A stretch of 64,000 nucleotides of DNA from assembly GCA_930367205.1 (NCBI GenBank), contig OV884009.1, positions 88,185,189-88,249,188 on the forward strand. The letters are read 5' to 3'. This DNA is from Acanthosoma haemorrhoidale (lineage: Eukaryota; Arthropoda; Insecta; Hemiptera; Acanthosomatidae). Shown here in pieces: positions 37,201 through 46,060 of this stretch. The notes under the pieces were generated by a model. The model was not told where the DNA came from, did not search any database, and saw nothing but the letters and a program-made list of their open reading frames with translations. Position numbers and translations under genes: made by a program. The number at the start of each line of letters is the position of its first letter. The stretch's first letter is position 1.

Positions 37201-40200
37201 ATAGGCTAGAAATAGGAAGACCAAAATATGAAGGTAAGAAAAAAAATTTCTGATTTTTGGTACAGTTGTGGAGGGGGGTAGGGCGGTTTCCGAGGGTGGG
37301 GGGGCGGTTAGAACGTCATTTCTTCCGGGATTTTCTCAAATATATCGCAAACTAATGATTATAGCAAAAAGTACTTTATATACAAAATTAAAGTACAGAA
37401 CATTGCCTATAAAAATGTTGATTGTTTTACATTGCGTTGAGTCTATAGTTTAGGAGAAAGGAGGCCATTTTTGTTAAAGCAGTTAATTAAAAAATGAAAA
37501 ATTAATATTGAAAAAACCAAACAATTTGTAATGAATAGACCAATACAAGTGAAGTGAAAAGCCTTGTATACATATAACAATATCAGTAATTACTATATAC
37601 TGTATAGTACTTTATGTAAAGAATATTTAGTTCATGGTCATGTCTATATACTGTCAATGTACTGTAGCATTACCACGGTACTTTCCCCTTCTAAATAATA
37701 ATATTATAATAAATGAAGCAGTGCGCTCTAATGAAGTGAGAAGTATTCTGCTATACTATATTAAATAAGCAATACATTTTCAACATTTTTTTCATCTCAG
37801 CAATCTTTAATGGTATATTTAAATTTCTTGACTATGAAACTTGGAATAGGATTTAATGAATCTTGGCTTGTTGTTGTATAAAAAAAAGTAACTGTAATTT
37901 AATAATGGAATATTTACAATATATAAAAAATGCTTTGAAACTAGATCAGCTTTGATAATTTTGAAGAAGACAACTTAGATTTCCATCAAAGACGCTCTGC
38001 TGTTTTATTTCATGATTGTCATGGATGAAACCTCCTTCAGTTTTTATCGACCACATCAGAGTTTGCTCTATAGCATCTTTCACATCTGACAAGCATCTTT
38101 CTTACCTATATAACGTAAAGGAACTTTTGACCATCACTAAACTATCATAGTCCTCAGGTGTCAGTAGATTCAAGGTCCTTTAAATAAATTTGGCACAATT
38201 TCGCATAAAGGAAATATCCACTAGCATGAAAGTATGGCATCATTTACTGCATACTATGTACATGACCATTTCAGGCAACAACTCTTTCAGTGTGTATGAA
38301 GCGTTTCATTATTGCTACTAAACGGAAATATTGCACCCAGTTTACCAGTTGTGCAGGCAGATTAGCAAAACCAACCAAATCTATCTGCTTTCTCATAGAA
38401 TAATTTGACTATATTTTATAATAGATTCGTTATATTATTCATACAAACAAACATACACTACAGATGATTCACTCACCCATCATCATGTAACAAACATTCA
38501 GTAGGAGTAACCATTACAAAGAATTGTCAATAATCTTTTCAAATTTTTGAAAAATTGCTATAACTAATTAACCCTTCGAGTACCGTGGGACCTTACACAA
38601 AGCTTGTTTTTATGATTATTTTGCATGAAGTCCACCATCTCTTGTGCCGTTCTGTGACTTTTATCCCTAAACTATCTGGAACATTTAGAATTGGAAATGG
38701 GATTGTTAGAGTGGCTTCTCGATTTCATATAGAATTGTTGTTTCTCAAAAATGTGACTGGGGTCCTTCAGGACCCTCTTGGTATTTGGAGAGTGCCCTAT
38801 ATTTCGAAATTAATATTACCAGAAATAAGTGCTGGAGGACAATAACCACTACCAAGAATTGTCAATCGTAGTTTATATTTGTCTCCTTTGTTTTCTTTTC
38901 TACGCATAAACATAAATAGTAATCAGATATTTTCTGATAATCCACCTTCATAGCTACCTACTTAGTCGTACTTTTTCATCATCGTCAACTCAGTTCACTT
39001 TGGTCTTTCCAACTGTATGGGTGTTATAACATGGAATGTGCAGTTTCTTCTCAAAATAGTCATACTAATTCTCCAAGGAGAATTATAGAAGAGGCCAGAG
39101 CCATTACTCATCAGCAATAGAATGAACCCCTGGAGGTAATGTAGTATGATTCTGAAGTGGTTTCTATTGCGCCTAATGTTGAAGATGTCACAGAGATACA
39201 AGAAGAACGATGACAAAACCTTTATTAGTGATGAAAAAGAAAACAATTTTTATTTAGAAGGAGCCAACGAATCTGAGTCCAATGATGCAATATTTTGGTA
39301 CAAAGATCCATTTGTTCAAAGAGGATTATTTTAATTAGAATACATAAAGAATTAGTAATACTTTAATGAGAAAAAAAAAGGGTTTCCCCAAAATATTTGC
39401 GATCAAGGGGGGAAAACAGCACGTAATTTTTAAAAGTAATTATACAGATTTTCATCTGGGTAATTGACATTTTGAGGTTGGATTCGTATTCACCATCTAA
39501 AACTGTAATATTGCTCATTTTTAACTTCCTAGCTACTTCTGCATTGCCACACTGGAGAAAAAAATGCTGGGGGGTACTTTGCATTTCACAAGACCCTATG
39601 GCATTGGGAGGGCTAATAATAATTATTGTTATTAATTATGATTTTTTAATTAAAAATACTAGTTTCTAAGTTATTACCAATTTTATTTAGAATTTTTACA
39701 TTTCGAGATATTGTTTCGATGCTACAGACATTTGAAAGTCGGTACATTGTATTTTTGAGCTAAGTTGGTAAAAATTGCCATTTTTTAGTTGTTGATTTTG
39801 ACTGTTAAACTAGGTCAAATTTTAAATTGTGGGTACTCATTCAACACAAAATTTAATGCACTTTAAGCCTTCTACAGCAAGTATTTCACTAGGGAGCTCT
39901 GTTTAGTGAAAAATAAGCAACAAAATAAAAAAAGTCTGGCAATTTTGAGGTTTTTGGTCCCCTTCAAATGGGGGCCATGGGAAGGTGCAAACCTAAGATA
40001 CTTTTATCAGACTTCAAATAAAGCAATTAAAACAATTTCCAGCTTTCTGACACTTATTTCCACCAACTATTCTCCAGTTTTTTCTTGTTTTTGTATCATA
40101 TATATATATATATATATATTATATTATATATACTGAAATAGCCCAAGAGCCAGTGAAGAGAATCTACTGGAAGATGTTTGAGCATGTCCCAATGGATCTC

Positions 40201-43200
40201 ATTCAAGCCTTACATCATTGTTAGTAATCATGAGGATAGTAGCTGAAATCATAGACAATAGGTATTTGTATAATACATTTTCACCATCAGTACACGCTTG
40301 CATAATTTTTTTTTTTTTAAGAATCGACTAGTGTGGGACACACTAGCACTTATTTTGCACTGGGCAAGGTTGATAAAGACGAACTTACTGAAATACAGAA
40401 ACTAAAGGTATGAGCCATATTTGGTCCAAGAAAAAAAAATATATATGAACAAACCAAATTCACAGGCTTTATGTCAGAGGAGCCAAAGGTAGAAAACTCT
40501 ATACGAATAAACGGGATTATTTACTTGAAATTGCAAATTACAAAATGAAAGTTGAGAAGAAAAATCATAATAAATAAGTGATGGGACCAAAATGCATTGT
40601 TTTTTGTTAATATCAACTGTTGATATATATCCATTCACTATATATTGAGGGACAACCCCCCCCCCAACAATAATTAAACAAATATTAGAACACAAAACAA
40701 TCAATTACACTACAAAGTATGATAGTAGATACTCAAGCATATAGATATATTATAATACTACAAGTATAAAGCATACCAAAGTTTGAGATGTTGACGTTCC
40801 ATCAAAGCAATTGGCATTAAAAGTTCTCAGATCCTGAAGACTACCCCAATGTGGTTGATTGATTCTAGGTAAACAGTTAGTAATATCTGGTTCTTTCAAA
40901 TCCTCCAAGCTTTGAGATGTTGGTGGAGAAAGAGCAAAGACTTTAGGACTTAATTTATATGGAAATAACAAAGCATCATGACTGCGGGAGCTACTAATAC
41001 TCATATCATCGATAGATCTCAAACCAACATTTAATTCGTAAAATGGGTTTTTACTTTTTTGGATAACAGTTACATCAGGGCTCTTAGTAGCACCAGAACT
41101 AACACTCATATCTTCGACAAAAGCTGGACCTTCTGATTCAGTGCTTAAAGGTGATTGGCTACGATTGCTCGCAGCTACATTAGGAATGGCATGGACTGTC
41201 ACTTTATCTGCTTTATTACCAACTTTATCAACTTCTTGAATATGTAACCTATGATTCTGCACATCAACCACTAGTATTCTATCTGACTGATTACCACAAT
41301 CGTCCCTAAACCCAATACCAGAATCACTGTTACTTGTTGTTGTAGTACTGTCATGGCTCGGCTGAGGAGAATTAGCAACGATTGGTTCCTCAGTGTTAAC
41401 TTCAGTTTCATAAAAACCTTTTATAACTGATATAATTGGATCACAATTCAGAGGGAATTCTTTGCATATTCCAGACACTGGATCCGTTTGGCATTCCAAT
41501 TTAAAAATCTTAGCTCTTTTAAAATGATTAGAATGAGGACGCGCATCAACAGCAAATATGTGACATGAACTAGATGGATCTTCTCCAGAAGCAGCTGTTA
41601 CTACACCAAAATGTTTGTGGTCCTTGTCTGAACTAGCTCCACAAAATATAACTCTGTTGCCTGGGTATATTGCTAATGTTATCCCTGCTCCATTTGTAAG
41701 ACGTAAACTTTGAGTCATAACTGTCATCAAAACAGCAGTGTGCGATCTCTTTTCTGCTCTCAGTCTTTTGATACATCCACGTACAATCTAGAAAGCAAAC
41801 AAGTAAAATATTCTGAATTTCATGACTTTTTTGATAAAAACAAATAAATGAAATGCAAAAAATATGTTCATGAACATGCATGCAAAATACATCTACAAAA
41901 TGACAAAAAAAAATACATATTACATTTTTTAAAAACTTCTTAAAATTAATAATGATTAATTACAAATTCCAGGAGATAATTCTTGTCGATAATAAAAGGA
42001 AGATTACGAACCCCTCAGTTTCCCCAGTTAGCACACTACAGCAGAATAAAACATATTTATACTAACATTAAGGAAACACACCTTAGGATAAACTCCCAAC
42101 AACTGTGTGAAAAAGTGTCTGTCACATAGCCAAGATGAAATGACAAGAATACCTGCTTAACAAGTGTTTCAGGACCTTCTTATTTCGACAATTATACTAT
42201 ATGAAAGAACAGCCGATTCTGAAAAATTTAATAGGCCTAAAAAATAAACTGAATAATGATGCCAAATTCCCATCTGTCTTTAAGAGAAGTTGTGATGGGA
42301 ATAAGAATGTCTACGCGCCTATCAGAATTCCTCTGTCATAAACAAAGAGCGATTTTACTTTGATCTAGAAAGAACTATGAGAACAATAAAAAATATGAAT
42401 AGGAGTATTATCATAGAGATTCTAATGAAAGAATAAGATGAGATCAGGAATGCACATGAAGGTAAAATACAAGGAATGATAATGAACACCAGGGGTAAGC
42501 ATCATAATGGTACTTGTTCTTCACTATCACCATGTTTTTTTTTACCAATAGACTGTAACTAACTATAAGAAAGACAGTTTTAAATGTTATTTCAATAAAA
42601 ACGATACAATTTTGAGTGACTTCTCTGATTTTGAGTGCTTAGGGGTGCGGCAAACTTTGAAACAGAATTTTGCACTGAAGTTTACTTATTTTAACTAGCC
42701 AATTGCACCTATAATTAATACATATAACAATAAAAAAAAGTTTGATATCGTTGTTTATGAACAGAGGGAAATATAGCGACCTTAAAAGTTCTAATTTGAA
42801 ACAACTAATCCTGCAAATATCACTGGAACTACAAAAGGGTATATGTAGGAGTGGCAAATGACACATTATGATAGCATAGTTGGGTGTATGAAACAGACTA
42901 ATACCAAAACATGACATGCAAGAGGAGCCTCCCATTAATTAACAAGATCCATTTTGAACCACATTGTCATATTTCACCCATCTGGACAATAACAAAATGT
43001 GATAAAAATTTATACTTTTGAAGATTGTAACAAATAAAATAAATATGCAAAGATGCCAGTTAATGCACAAGTTCCTTAATTTAATAAGTAAAATGGTATG
43101 AACAAATAAATCTATATATATTTAAGATTTAAATTATCAATTATCAGGAAACGTGTGACAATTCTGCAAAGGTTTCAAGAATGACCTATTCGAAACAAAA

Positions 43201-43937
43201 CATTAATTATAACAAATAAATATCATACTTTGAAAATAAAAAATATAAAGATAAATAATTAGTAAGTAAAATGTCAACTGTACCTGAAGTCTTGAAGCAG
43301 CTGGTAATTTTCTAGGCATTTCAATTGTTCCAACATAACCAACAATGGCACGAAAGACTTCTTCATCATTGCCTGTCACCCCCTCACAGCCTGAATTGCG
43401 ATGATGGTAGCGAGAAATAGGTGGAGGGACAGGGTTTTCCAATTTCCACTGCTCTGAATGCTTCATGTTTCTTGGAGGTGACAGGGGACAAGACATTCTG
43501 GTTTGAAATATACTATTGCTCATTCTAACATCCCTGACAATCTTGTTTCCTCTTATGTGCATTGTTTCAGTATTCCTATTTGTCAAGTACTTATGGGGAT
43601 ACTTTGGTTTCTGCCTTGCTGCTAAAGGAACATCATCGTCTGAGCTGTCAGAATAGTAATTTTCAGCTATCTGCAACTTCAGAACGCCATTCGAACAACC
43701 AATTAGTCTCACAACATCATCATGAGGTACTTTACTGACACTCTGGCCTTCTACAGCCACTAAGTAATCACCAGCCCTGAGCCCAGCACTTTCTGCAGGA
43801 CTTCCAGCAACAATACAGCTCAAAATGCACGGATGTTGGCCAGATATGGTAAACCCAAAACCATTCTGCCCTCTCTTCACTTCTACAGTCCTTACACCAT
43901 AGTTTGGCCTCTTTTTTCTTCTTCTAACAGGATGCAT
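7989..43937 (-). CDS. loco: loco / RGS12-type regulator of G-protein signalling, 11 exons seen, 3' end outside window
   Basis: This is a GTPase-activating protein for Gi/Go-class alpha subunits with scaffold domains, expected at the cell cortex and cytoplasm. The exons give about 1035 residues. PDZ lies at about 14-95, PTB at about 200-345, a serine-rich linker to about 555, RGS at about 566-690, Ras-binding domain 1 at about 768-821, Ras-binding domain 2 at about 832-912, and a conserved linker (LDEITNRVFEELLQGK) at about 936-951. This order is that of vertebrate RGS12 and fly loco. All eleven exons join in frame with GT-AG borders, many with a GTAAGT donor. The GoLoco motif (consensus FFELLSKAQSNRxDDQR) and the stop were not found down to position 1, so at least one more exon must lie left of the window. 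I saw no coding frameshift or stop, so the gene looks functional. Coding strand is minus. Confidence 0.93.
8218..8256. repeat. 39-bp direct repeat, copy 1
   Basis: Identical to 9627-9665 (begins AACTGGCTGAAGAAAGG), with similarity running a little further. The two copies flank loco exon 10 and the GA tract. Confidence 0.9.
8342..8539. repeat. (GA)n microsatellite, about 200 bp, polypurine
   Basis: A nearly pure GA dinucleotide array with a few GT and GG interruptions, in the intron between loco exons 11 and 10. The long Ser-Leu open frames read from it on the minus strand are artefacts of the repeat. Confidence 0.97.
9172..9252 (-). CDS. loco: loco exon 10: short linker exon
   Basis: 27 codons, phase 0 at both ends, acceptor TTTTCCAG and donor GTAAGT. 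It encodes SEDWSSENSGILGRFWRRES and a short basic end. No domain is recognised. The call rests on phase, splice sites, and its place between exons 9 and 11. Confidence 0.75.
9627..9665. repeat. 39-bp direct repeat, copy 2
   Basis: The second copy of the 8218-8256 sequence, in the same orientation, 1.4 kb away. Confidence 0.9.
10365..10600 (+). pseudogene. LINE reverse transcriptase fragment, copy A
   Basis: Starts with VPQGS, then decayed codons, then LKMSITQMKSCIIAF and STFDREYF, like the thumb region of R1/Jockey-type reverse transcriptases (LSINPxKTxxxxF before the FS..VKYLG block). It is clearly homologous to the minus-strand copy at 39352-39612. Several stops and shifts show it is dead. 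It breaks off where the mariner relic at 10601 begins. Confidence 0.5.
10601..11800 (+). mobile_element. decayed mariner-superfamily transposon
   Basis: The ends are inverted repeats: TAATGGGGTGACTGATAAAA from 10601 and TAATGGGATGGATGAGTCAT read back from 11800, both followed by an AAAAATG block, with TA at each border. The interior is a broken transposase. LPTRELARELGVSQSTI (helix-turn-helix) lies near 11020-11075, the remains of FQQDNAQSHTA (second Asp block) near 11475-11505, the DYNLFRSMA block near 11590-11615, and a typical end (RQLASRCQQTVKQNGI) near 11660-11710. Stops and shifts occur throughout. The length of 1.2 kb is normal for the superfamily. Confidence 0.75.
12145..12272 (-). 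CDS. loco: loco exon 9: conserved linker after the Ras-binding domains
   Basis: Two bases complete a Gly codon, then 42 codons follow, ending in phase 0 with donor GTAAGT. Its core SLDEITNRVFEELLQGKAEA is predicted helical; from memory a closely similar segment occurs in insect loco proteins. It is not the GoLoco motif, because no DDQR box is present (the nearby SDQGSVR is only reminiscent). Confidence 0.85.
12273..14199. other. loco intron between exons 9 and 8
   Basis: AT-rich. I recognise no gene or transposon in it. A short GATA-type run lies near 13240 and CA repeats near 12850. Confidence 0.6.
14200..14311 (-). CDS. loco: loco exon 8: Ras-binding domain 2, second part
   Basis: 37 codons plus one base. 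It starts MSENEVLEPNMSVTLVDNQR, where VDNQR corresponds to the last strand of the second Ras-binding domain (SSLDGQRVVLEE in RGS12). The acceptor is TTTTTTCAG and the donor is GTAAGA, leaving phase 1. Confidence 0.88.
15169..15366 (-). CDS. loco: loco exon 7: Ras-binding domain 2, first part
   Basis: 66 codons, phase 0. It encodes ERRIVFRLDLPSRKTIVVKS and YQVLRPILHKYGYRL, equivalent to RGS12 KRTLFRLDLVPINRS and TEVLRPVVARYGLDL. Two overlapping donors are possible at its end. I chose GTAGGT, four bases before GTATTT, because only that choice keeps the next exon open; the later donor makes a stop two codons into exon 8. Confidence 0.92.
16678..16696. repeat. (GT)n microsatellite
   Basis: A GT dinucleotide run just upstream of the copia relic. 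Confidence 0.85.
17283..17480 (-). pseudogene. copia pre-integrase segment, inverted copy
   Basis: On the minus strand it reads HICSGDLIKLINNNLVTGLR and CESCVFGKMTRLSF, the zinc-binding pre-integrase domain. The same segment occurs on the plus strand at 17760-17945, so this copy is flipped relative to the rest of the element. Confidence 0.75.
17760..18290 (+). pseudogene. copia pre-integrase and integrase core remnant
   Basis: ELWHKRFQHICNGNLIKLIK is the pre-integrase zinc domain. The open part from 17913 has LEIVHTDVAG (first catalytic Asp), GSRYFVKLINDFSNLIYVY, and LQCDNSSEYT (second Asp). The catalytic Glu block, normally NGxAERxNR, reads NRKAKRFNR after a frameshift at about 18240, so the Glu codon is now Lys. 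A 26-base insertion near 17848-17873 separates this copy from the inverted one. Confidence 0.75.
19319..19362. repeat. (ATT)n microsatellite
   Basis: A trinucleotide run of about 14 units. Confidence 0.9.
22243..22276. repeat. (TA)n microsatellite
   Basis: An uninterrupted TA array, AT-rich on both sides. Confidence 0.9.
23375..23698 (-). CDS. loco: loco exon 6: basic linker and Ras-binding domain 1
   Basis: 108 codons, phase 0 at both ends, donor GTAAGT. A Lys/Arg-rich segment (KKSRSDADDKRRKSLLPW) and a serine-rich stretch precede a ubiquitin-fold Raf-like Ras-binding domain: CRVMLPDGSTAVIHIRPNQT, then RDTVTRLLLKR. RGS12 has CCIQLPDGTSCVVAVKAGFS in the same place. It sits 7.5 kb downstream of exon 5, across an intron packed with DNA transposons. 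Confidence 0.92.
25199..25344. repeat. tandem duplication, two 73-bp units
   Basis: CCCTGCAATTTATTTTGT recurs at 25221 and 25294, and both copies continue through GCTATTTAATATTTTTGATG to GAACCT. The spacing is 73 bases. Confidence 0.9.
25965..27010 (-). mobile_element. decayed mariner, irritans-like
   Basis: Read on the minus strand, the fragments fall in mariner transposase order. KWVACELNNCLTNH comes first (from KWVPHELN). Then follow FIHYSLLNLCKIITAKKYC (from GLIHYSFLNPGxTITxEKYC), IILHDNPPLSHV (second Asp block, HDNARPHV) and PYYQDLSPTYYHFFRHLDH (from PYSPDLSPTDYHFFKHLDN, third Asp now Tyr). Many stops and shifts. The terminal repeats were not located, so the borders are approximate. Confidence 0.7.
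27488..28665. mobile_element. non-autonomous element with long imperfect terminal inverted repeats
   Basis: The left end (27488-27577) and the reverse complement of the right end (28556-28665) share three blocks in the same order: an A-run followed by TTTTC, then CAGGAAATC with TTA..TTAAA, then ATGGGACTGAGTTATA and TGGGAGG. The right arm has about 20 extra bases. The interior is AT-rich with no readable protein. I do not recognise the family. Confidence 0.65.
28694..29980 (+). mobile_element. mariner transposon, nearly complete
   Basis: 1287 bases flanked by TA on both sides (28692-28693 and 29981-29982). The terminal inverted repeats share GGTTGYCCAAAAAGTCCGTT and a further CGGTTTTT. The length and layout are those of a full mariner, with one transposase frame in the middle. 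The two ends match at all but a few outer positions, which suggests a fairly recent insertion. It sits 28 bases beyond the right end of the 27488-28665 element. Confidence 0.93.
28877..29896 (+). pseudogene. mariner transposase with one premature TAG
   Basis: The frame runs 340 codons from ATG 28877 to TAA 29896 and is broken only by TAG at 29078-29080 (codon 68), in the linker GRPT/IKSD between the two helix-turn-helix parts. Catalytic residues are present: Asp at codon 154 (RGDEKWIVYNN), Asp at 246 (FYHDNARPH) and Asp at 281 (PDLAASDFHLF), with exactly 34 residues between the last two, the D34D signature of mariners. WVPHQL replaces the usual WVPHEL. No frameshift was seen. Usual transposases have about 345 residues. 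Confidence 0.92.
30150..30740. other. GC-richer block, unidentified
   Basis: Richer in G than its surroundings, with GGTAGGTAGAGGTTAGG near 30280, but no protein motif or inverted ends recognised. It may be part of an old retroelement. Confidence 0.3.
31239..31403 (-). CDS. loco: loco exon 5: end of RGS domain
   Basis: 55 codons, phase 0 at both ends. It begins AQKQIFNLMKFDSYPRFLKS, the last RGS helix pair with the Asp and Arg (FDSYPRF) that in RGS family structures complete the G-alpha interface. It ends in a short linker (LCPVHTK). The intron before it is only 74 bases. Confidence 0.94.
31478..31699 (-). CDS. loco: loco exon 4: core of RGS domain
   Basis: 74 codons, phase 0 at both ends. 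It reads EFLKKEFSHENIYFWVACEN, the hallmark RGS helix with the Asn that contacts the G-alpha switch region, and later PVNVDSYARQVTEEQLDKAY with the second conserved Asn contact. The acceptor is ACCAG and the donor is GTGAGG. Confidence 0.95.
32381..32500 (+). repeat. tRNA-derived SINE or tRNA pseudogene
   Basis: TTAACTCAATTGGTAGAGCC at 32399 resembles a tRNA D-arm and A box. GGGTTTACATCC, 57 bases on, resembles the T-arm and B box (GGTTCRANNCC). No cloverleaf acceptor stem can be drawn with confidence, and a T-rich tail follows at about 32485. Best read as a decayed SINE head. It lies between loco exons 4 and 3. Confidence 0.5.
32645..32731 (-). CDS. loco: loco exon 3: start of RGS domain
   Basis: 29 codons, phase 0 at both ends, acceptor TTTTGTAG and donor GTAAGT. 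It encodes WATSFEKLLEDPVGLHTFA, the first helices of the RGS box (RGS12 has WAVSFERLLQDPVG). It lies about 8 kb downstream of exon 2, so this intron is the largest seen in the gene and a candidate place for an alternative promoter. Confidence 0.93.
33006..33620 (+). mobile_element. possible solo LTR
   Basis: A block of ordinary base composition in AT-rich DNA, with a TATA box (TATAAAAA at 33387) and a polyadenylation signal (AATAAA at 33605) about 218 bases downstream, as in an LTR U3-R-U5. It could start at the TGTTG of 33006. The right border and a target duplication are not clear, and no internal retroelement protein adjoins. Confidence 0.35.
36690..37320. other. G-rich stretches within loco intron
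   Basis: Two G clusters on the plus strand: GGAGGGGGGGGG at about 36696, followed by a GC-rich 200 bp, and GGAGGGGGGTAGGGCGG with GAGGGTGGGGGGGCGG at 37269-37307. The second satisfies a loose G-quadruplex pattern. Not coding. Confidence 0.5.
38567..39340 (+). mobile_element. piggyBac-like fragment
   Basis: TTAACCCTTCGAGTACCGTG at 38569 fits a piggyBac terminus (TTAA target followed by CCC). The nearby palindrome GGGTCCTTCAGGACCC at 38760 is common near piggyBac ends. Acidic frames at 39150-39330 (SDEKENNFYLEGANESESND, then WYKDPF) recall the acidic N-terminus of piggyBac transposases. No catalytic domain follows, and the far terminus was not found. Confidence 0.4.
39352..39612 (-). pseudogene. 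LINE reverse transcriptase fragment, copy B
   Basis: On the minus strand it reads ESNLKMSITQMKICIITFKN, then SPLDRKYFGETLFFS, the same sequence as the plus-strand fragment at 10365-10600 (ESNLKMSITQMKSCIIAFKN). It is less damaged than copy A and helps read it. It resembles the thumb region of R1/Jockey-type elements. Confidence 0.5.
40097..40132. repeat. (TA)n microsatellite
   Basis: A TA array with a short interruption near its end. Confidence 0.85.
40777..41787 (-). CDS. loco: loco exon 2: rest of PTB domain and serine-rich linker
   Basis: 337 codons, phase 0 at both ends. It opens IVRGCIKRLRAEK, matching the RGS12 PTB (AIRGCMRRLRAEQ), and continues with the PTB core (FGVVTAASGED, SCHIFAVDARPHSNHF, FKLECQTDPVSG, EFPLNCDPIISVIKGFY). 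The motif TSNSDSGIGF downstream is shared with RGS12 (STSSNSDSGIGN). The rest is serine/proline-rich and probably disordered, with several SP sites that could be phosphorylated. The donor is GTATGC. Confidence 0.92.
41788..43283. other. loco intron between exons 2 and 1
   Basis: 1.5 kb that interrupts the PTB domain. AT-rich, with no recognisable element. Confidence 0.7.
43284..43937 (-). CDS. loco: loco exon 1: start codon, PDZ domain, start of PTB
   Basis: 218 codons from the ATG at 43937, the first Met of the open frame and followed by a basic stretch (RRRKKRP). The PDZ follows at once: VRTVEVKRGQNGFGFTISGQ with the carboxylate-binding loop GFGF, then GSPAESAGLRAGD and the helix HDDVVRLIG. 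An SSDD acidic patch and a proline-rich linker follow. The exon ends in the first PTB strand (VGYVGTIEMPRK). The donor is GTACAG, in phase 0. The human RGS12 counterpart has the same PDZ signatures (GYGFTLSGQ, GLRAGD, HEDVVKLIG). Confidence 0.93.
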
Positions 43938-45264
43938 TATGATTTATGAAGCACAAGACATCGAATACTATTTTGAAAACATTGATACTCAAAAGTAATA
44001 GGTTATCACTTCACAGAATCACTAGCGCTCACTAAATGGTAGAAATAAAAAAAGTATAAAAGACGAAAAATACAAAATAATTGTATAAAGTAACTAAAGT
44101 ACTAGTCTACAAATAGATACACTTGATCGATATATTCCAAAGAAAATTAACTTAAGCAATGTAACTATCACCCAACAACAAAAATACACTGAGGGTGCAA
44201 ACAAATGCCATATGATCAAATAACACAACTATCAAATTATTTATTTTTACTAAAAACGAAATATATAATTTCCTAGAAGTAACCACCCAATTAATAGCGT
44301 ATTTTTGAATAATGTTTATTGATAAAATATATTAGTAAAAAATAATTATAAATAAGAGGTTAAAATACAAATAAGTTGTGCCTTGAGATATTGTGACATC
44401 ATCAGATGCCATACTTCCTTCCTATATAACGGTTGTGTGGCTATAATAAACACGATGGATTCTACAGGGTGTTGTATCCAATATTAGTAGTCATCAACTT
44501 GAAAAACCAGCTATATCAGGGAATTAAAGATAAAACTGGCTCAGGATATTACAAACGCTCACATCATAAGGTACTGCTGAGCCGAATATTTTGTGACTTT
44601 TTTTTTTTATTTGTGTCAAATTCCACATACCTTACACAAATTATTTCTCATGACTATTACTTTTCACCATAAACAATATTACCGGTGTATTGGTGTGTTA
44701 TTCTGTTGTGCCTACGAAGGCCACTGAAGTGCCACTTTAATTCATTTTTTTTTTAAACCAGAAAGCATTATATTTTCATGTGTGTCTGTCACCCTGACTG
44801 TTCTTCTTAATGAATCCCCTGTTTAAACTAGAGACAGGGTTCTTAGTTTACCCAATTGAACCTACTTGTAATATAATAGCTTAATAATAACATGCTATTG
44901 TGATACAACTGTCTATCGTTGGAGTGGTCTATTACATAGACGTTTTTATTCATGCTGTGTTATTCAGTTTCACTAAGCCTTGTGTATCGATTGCTTAGCT
45001 TACAACAATTTACCAGATGCACCTAACGATCCTCAACATAAGAAAAATTGGTTCAAAACTTTCCTAAAGTACATCGTGTTTGCTGAAGAACTAAACTCCC
45101 CGTCAAAAAACTCAGTGTGAGGTATGGTTGGTATAAGTGTATTTACCTGATCACTCATGGACCTTTTTCCAATATCTTCTAAAGGATTAAATGATAGGGC
45201 TACAAGAGAGCGAGGACACTTCTATTAACCTTTAGATGTCGCACCAGTCAGTTTTTTTTGCTAA

Positions 45265-46060
45265 CCACCTATATGGCATTTAATAAGAATTATTGCCTCC
45301 TTTGGCTACAGTGACTGCTTCCATCCTTTTAAGCATACTCATAAAAAGTATTTTAGTAAAATATTGGGGGGGGGTGTTGTCCCACTCCTCCAATACCACC
45401 ATCTTTAGTATTTCAAGCGTAGTAGAAAGAGGATCCTGCGACCGAACCCTCCTATAAGGTTGTCCCACACATACTCGATTGGGTCAAAGGTCTGGACTTC
45501 TTGCTGGCCACTCTAGGTTACGGATACCTGTTGTATTCAGGTATTCAGAAACACATATTGCCTTATATGCCCGAGCATCATCATGCATAAGCAAACATTC
45601 AGAGCCAATGAAAGGCATGTAAGGCACTTGTTATCTGGGTACTGCAGAGAAAAAAGGATCCAGATTGTTGGGAGTGCCCAGCATTTTGGGCAATTGTTAG
45701 TTTGGCGAGGTCCTACACACTTCAAACATACGTGGTTCAGTCAAGGACTTTCTTCGTGTGGAAGAGCCCTTGACGCTGAGTGCAATGAGCAAATTCTTCC
45801 AGTTTGTATGGTCCTTCCACTTTAATTCTTGTAAAAAGAAGGAAGTACACCGAAAATATATACAAGTTATTGACTCAGACTCTAAATTTACGAAGAATAG
45901 TGGATGCGGTGTCTTGTTTGTTCGTCGTATAGTGATCGAGGCATCGCAGAACTTAAAGCAATCCTTTCTATTTTTTCCTCCATCCATGCAGGAGGAGTGG
46001 AAGGGATTCTTATCACCTCATGGTATGGATTTTTCTTTTAGTTGTTAAGTGAAATGCTGA
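45265..46060 (-). pseudogene. Tc1-like transposase relic
   Basis: Read on the minus strand, LLMHDDARAYKAICVSEYLN is the second Asp block (HDNAxxH). It is followed by LEWPARSPDLTPIEYVWDNL after one base shift, the third-residue block with the catalytic Glu, giving a D34E-like layout. The C-terminal part RRVRSQDPLSTTLEILKMVV, then EEWDNTP and a final RMEAVTVAKGGNNSY, is typical of Tc1 family proteins. The upstream part is heavily degraded, and no terminal repeats were identified. Confidence 0.7.

Larger units (their letters stand above)
32732..40776. other. loco intron between exons 3 and 2 (8 kb)
   Basis: Contains a possible solo LTR (33006-33620), G-rich stretches (36690-36730 and 37268-37310), a piggyBac-like fragment (38567-39340), a LINE fragment (39352-39612) and a TA microsatellite. 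Between 33700 and 36600 I see only AT-rich DNA. Confidence 0.6.

Noticed and set aside
41633..41881. 82-codon minus-strand frame overlapping loco exon 2
   Set aside because: It is a different frame over the exon-intron border; the PTB frame is the conserved one.
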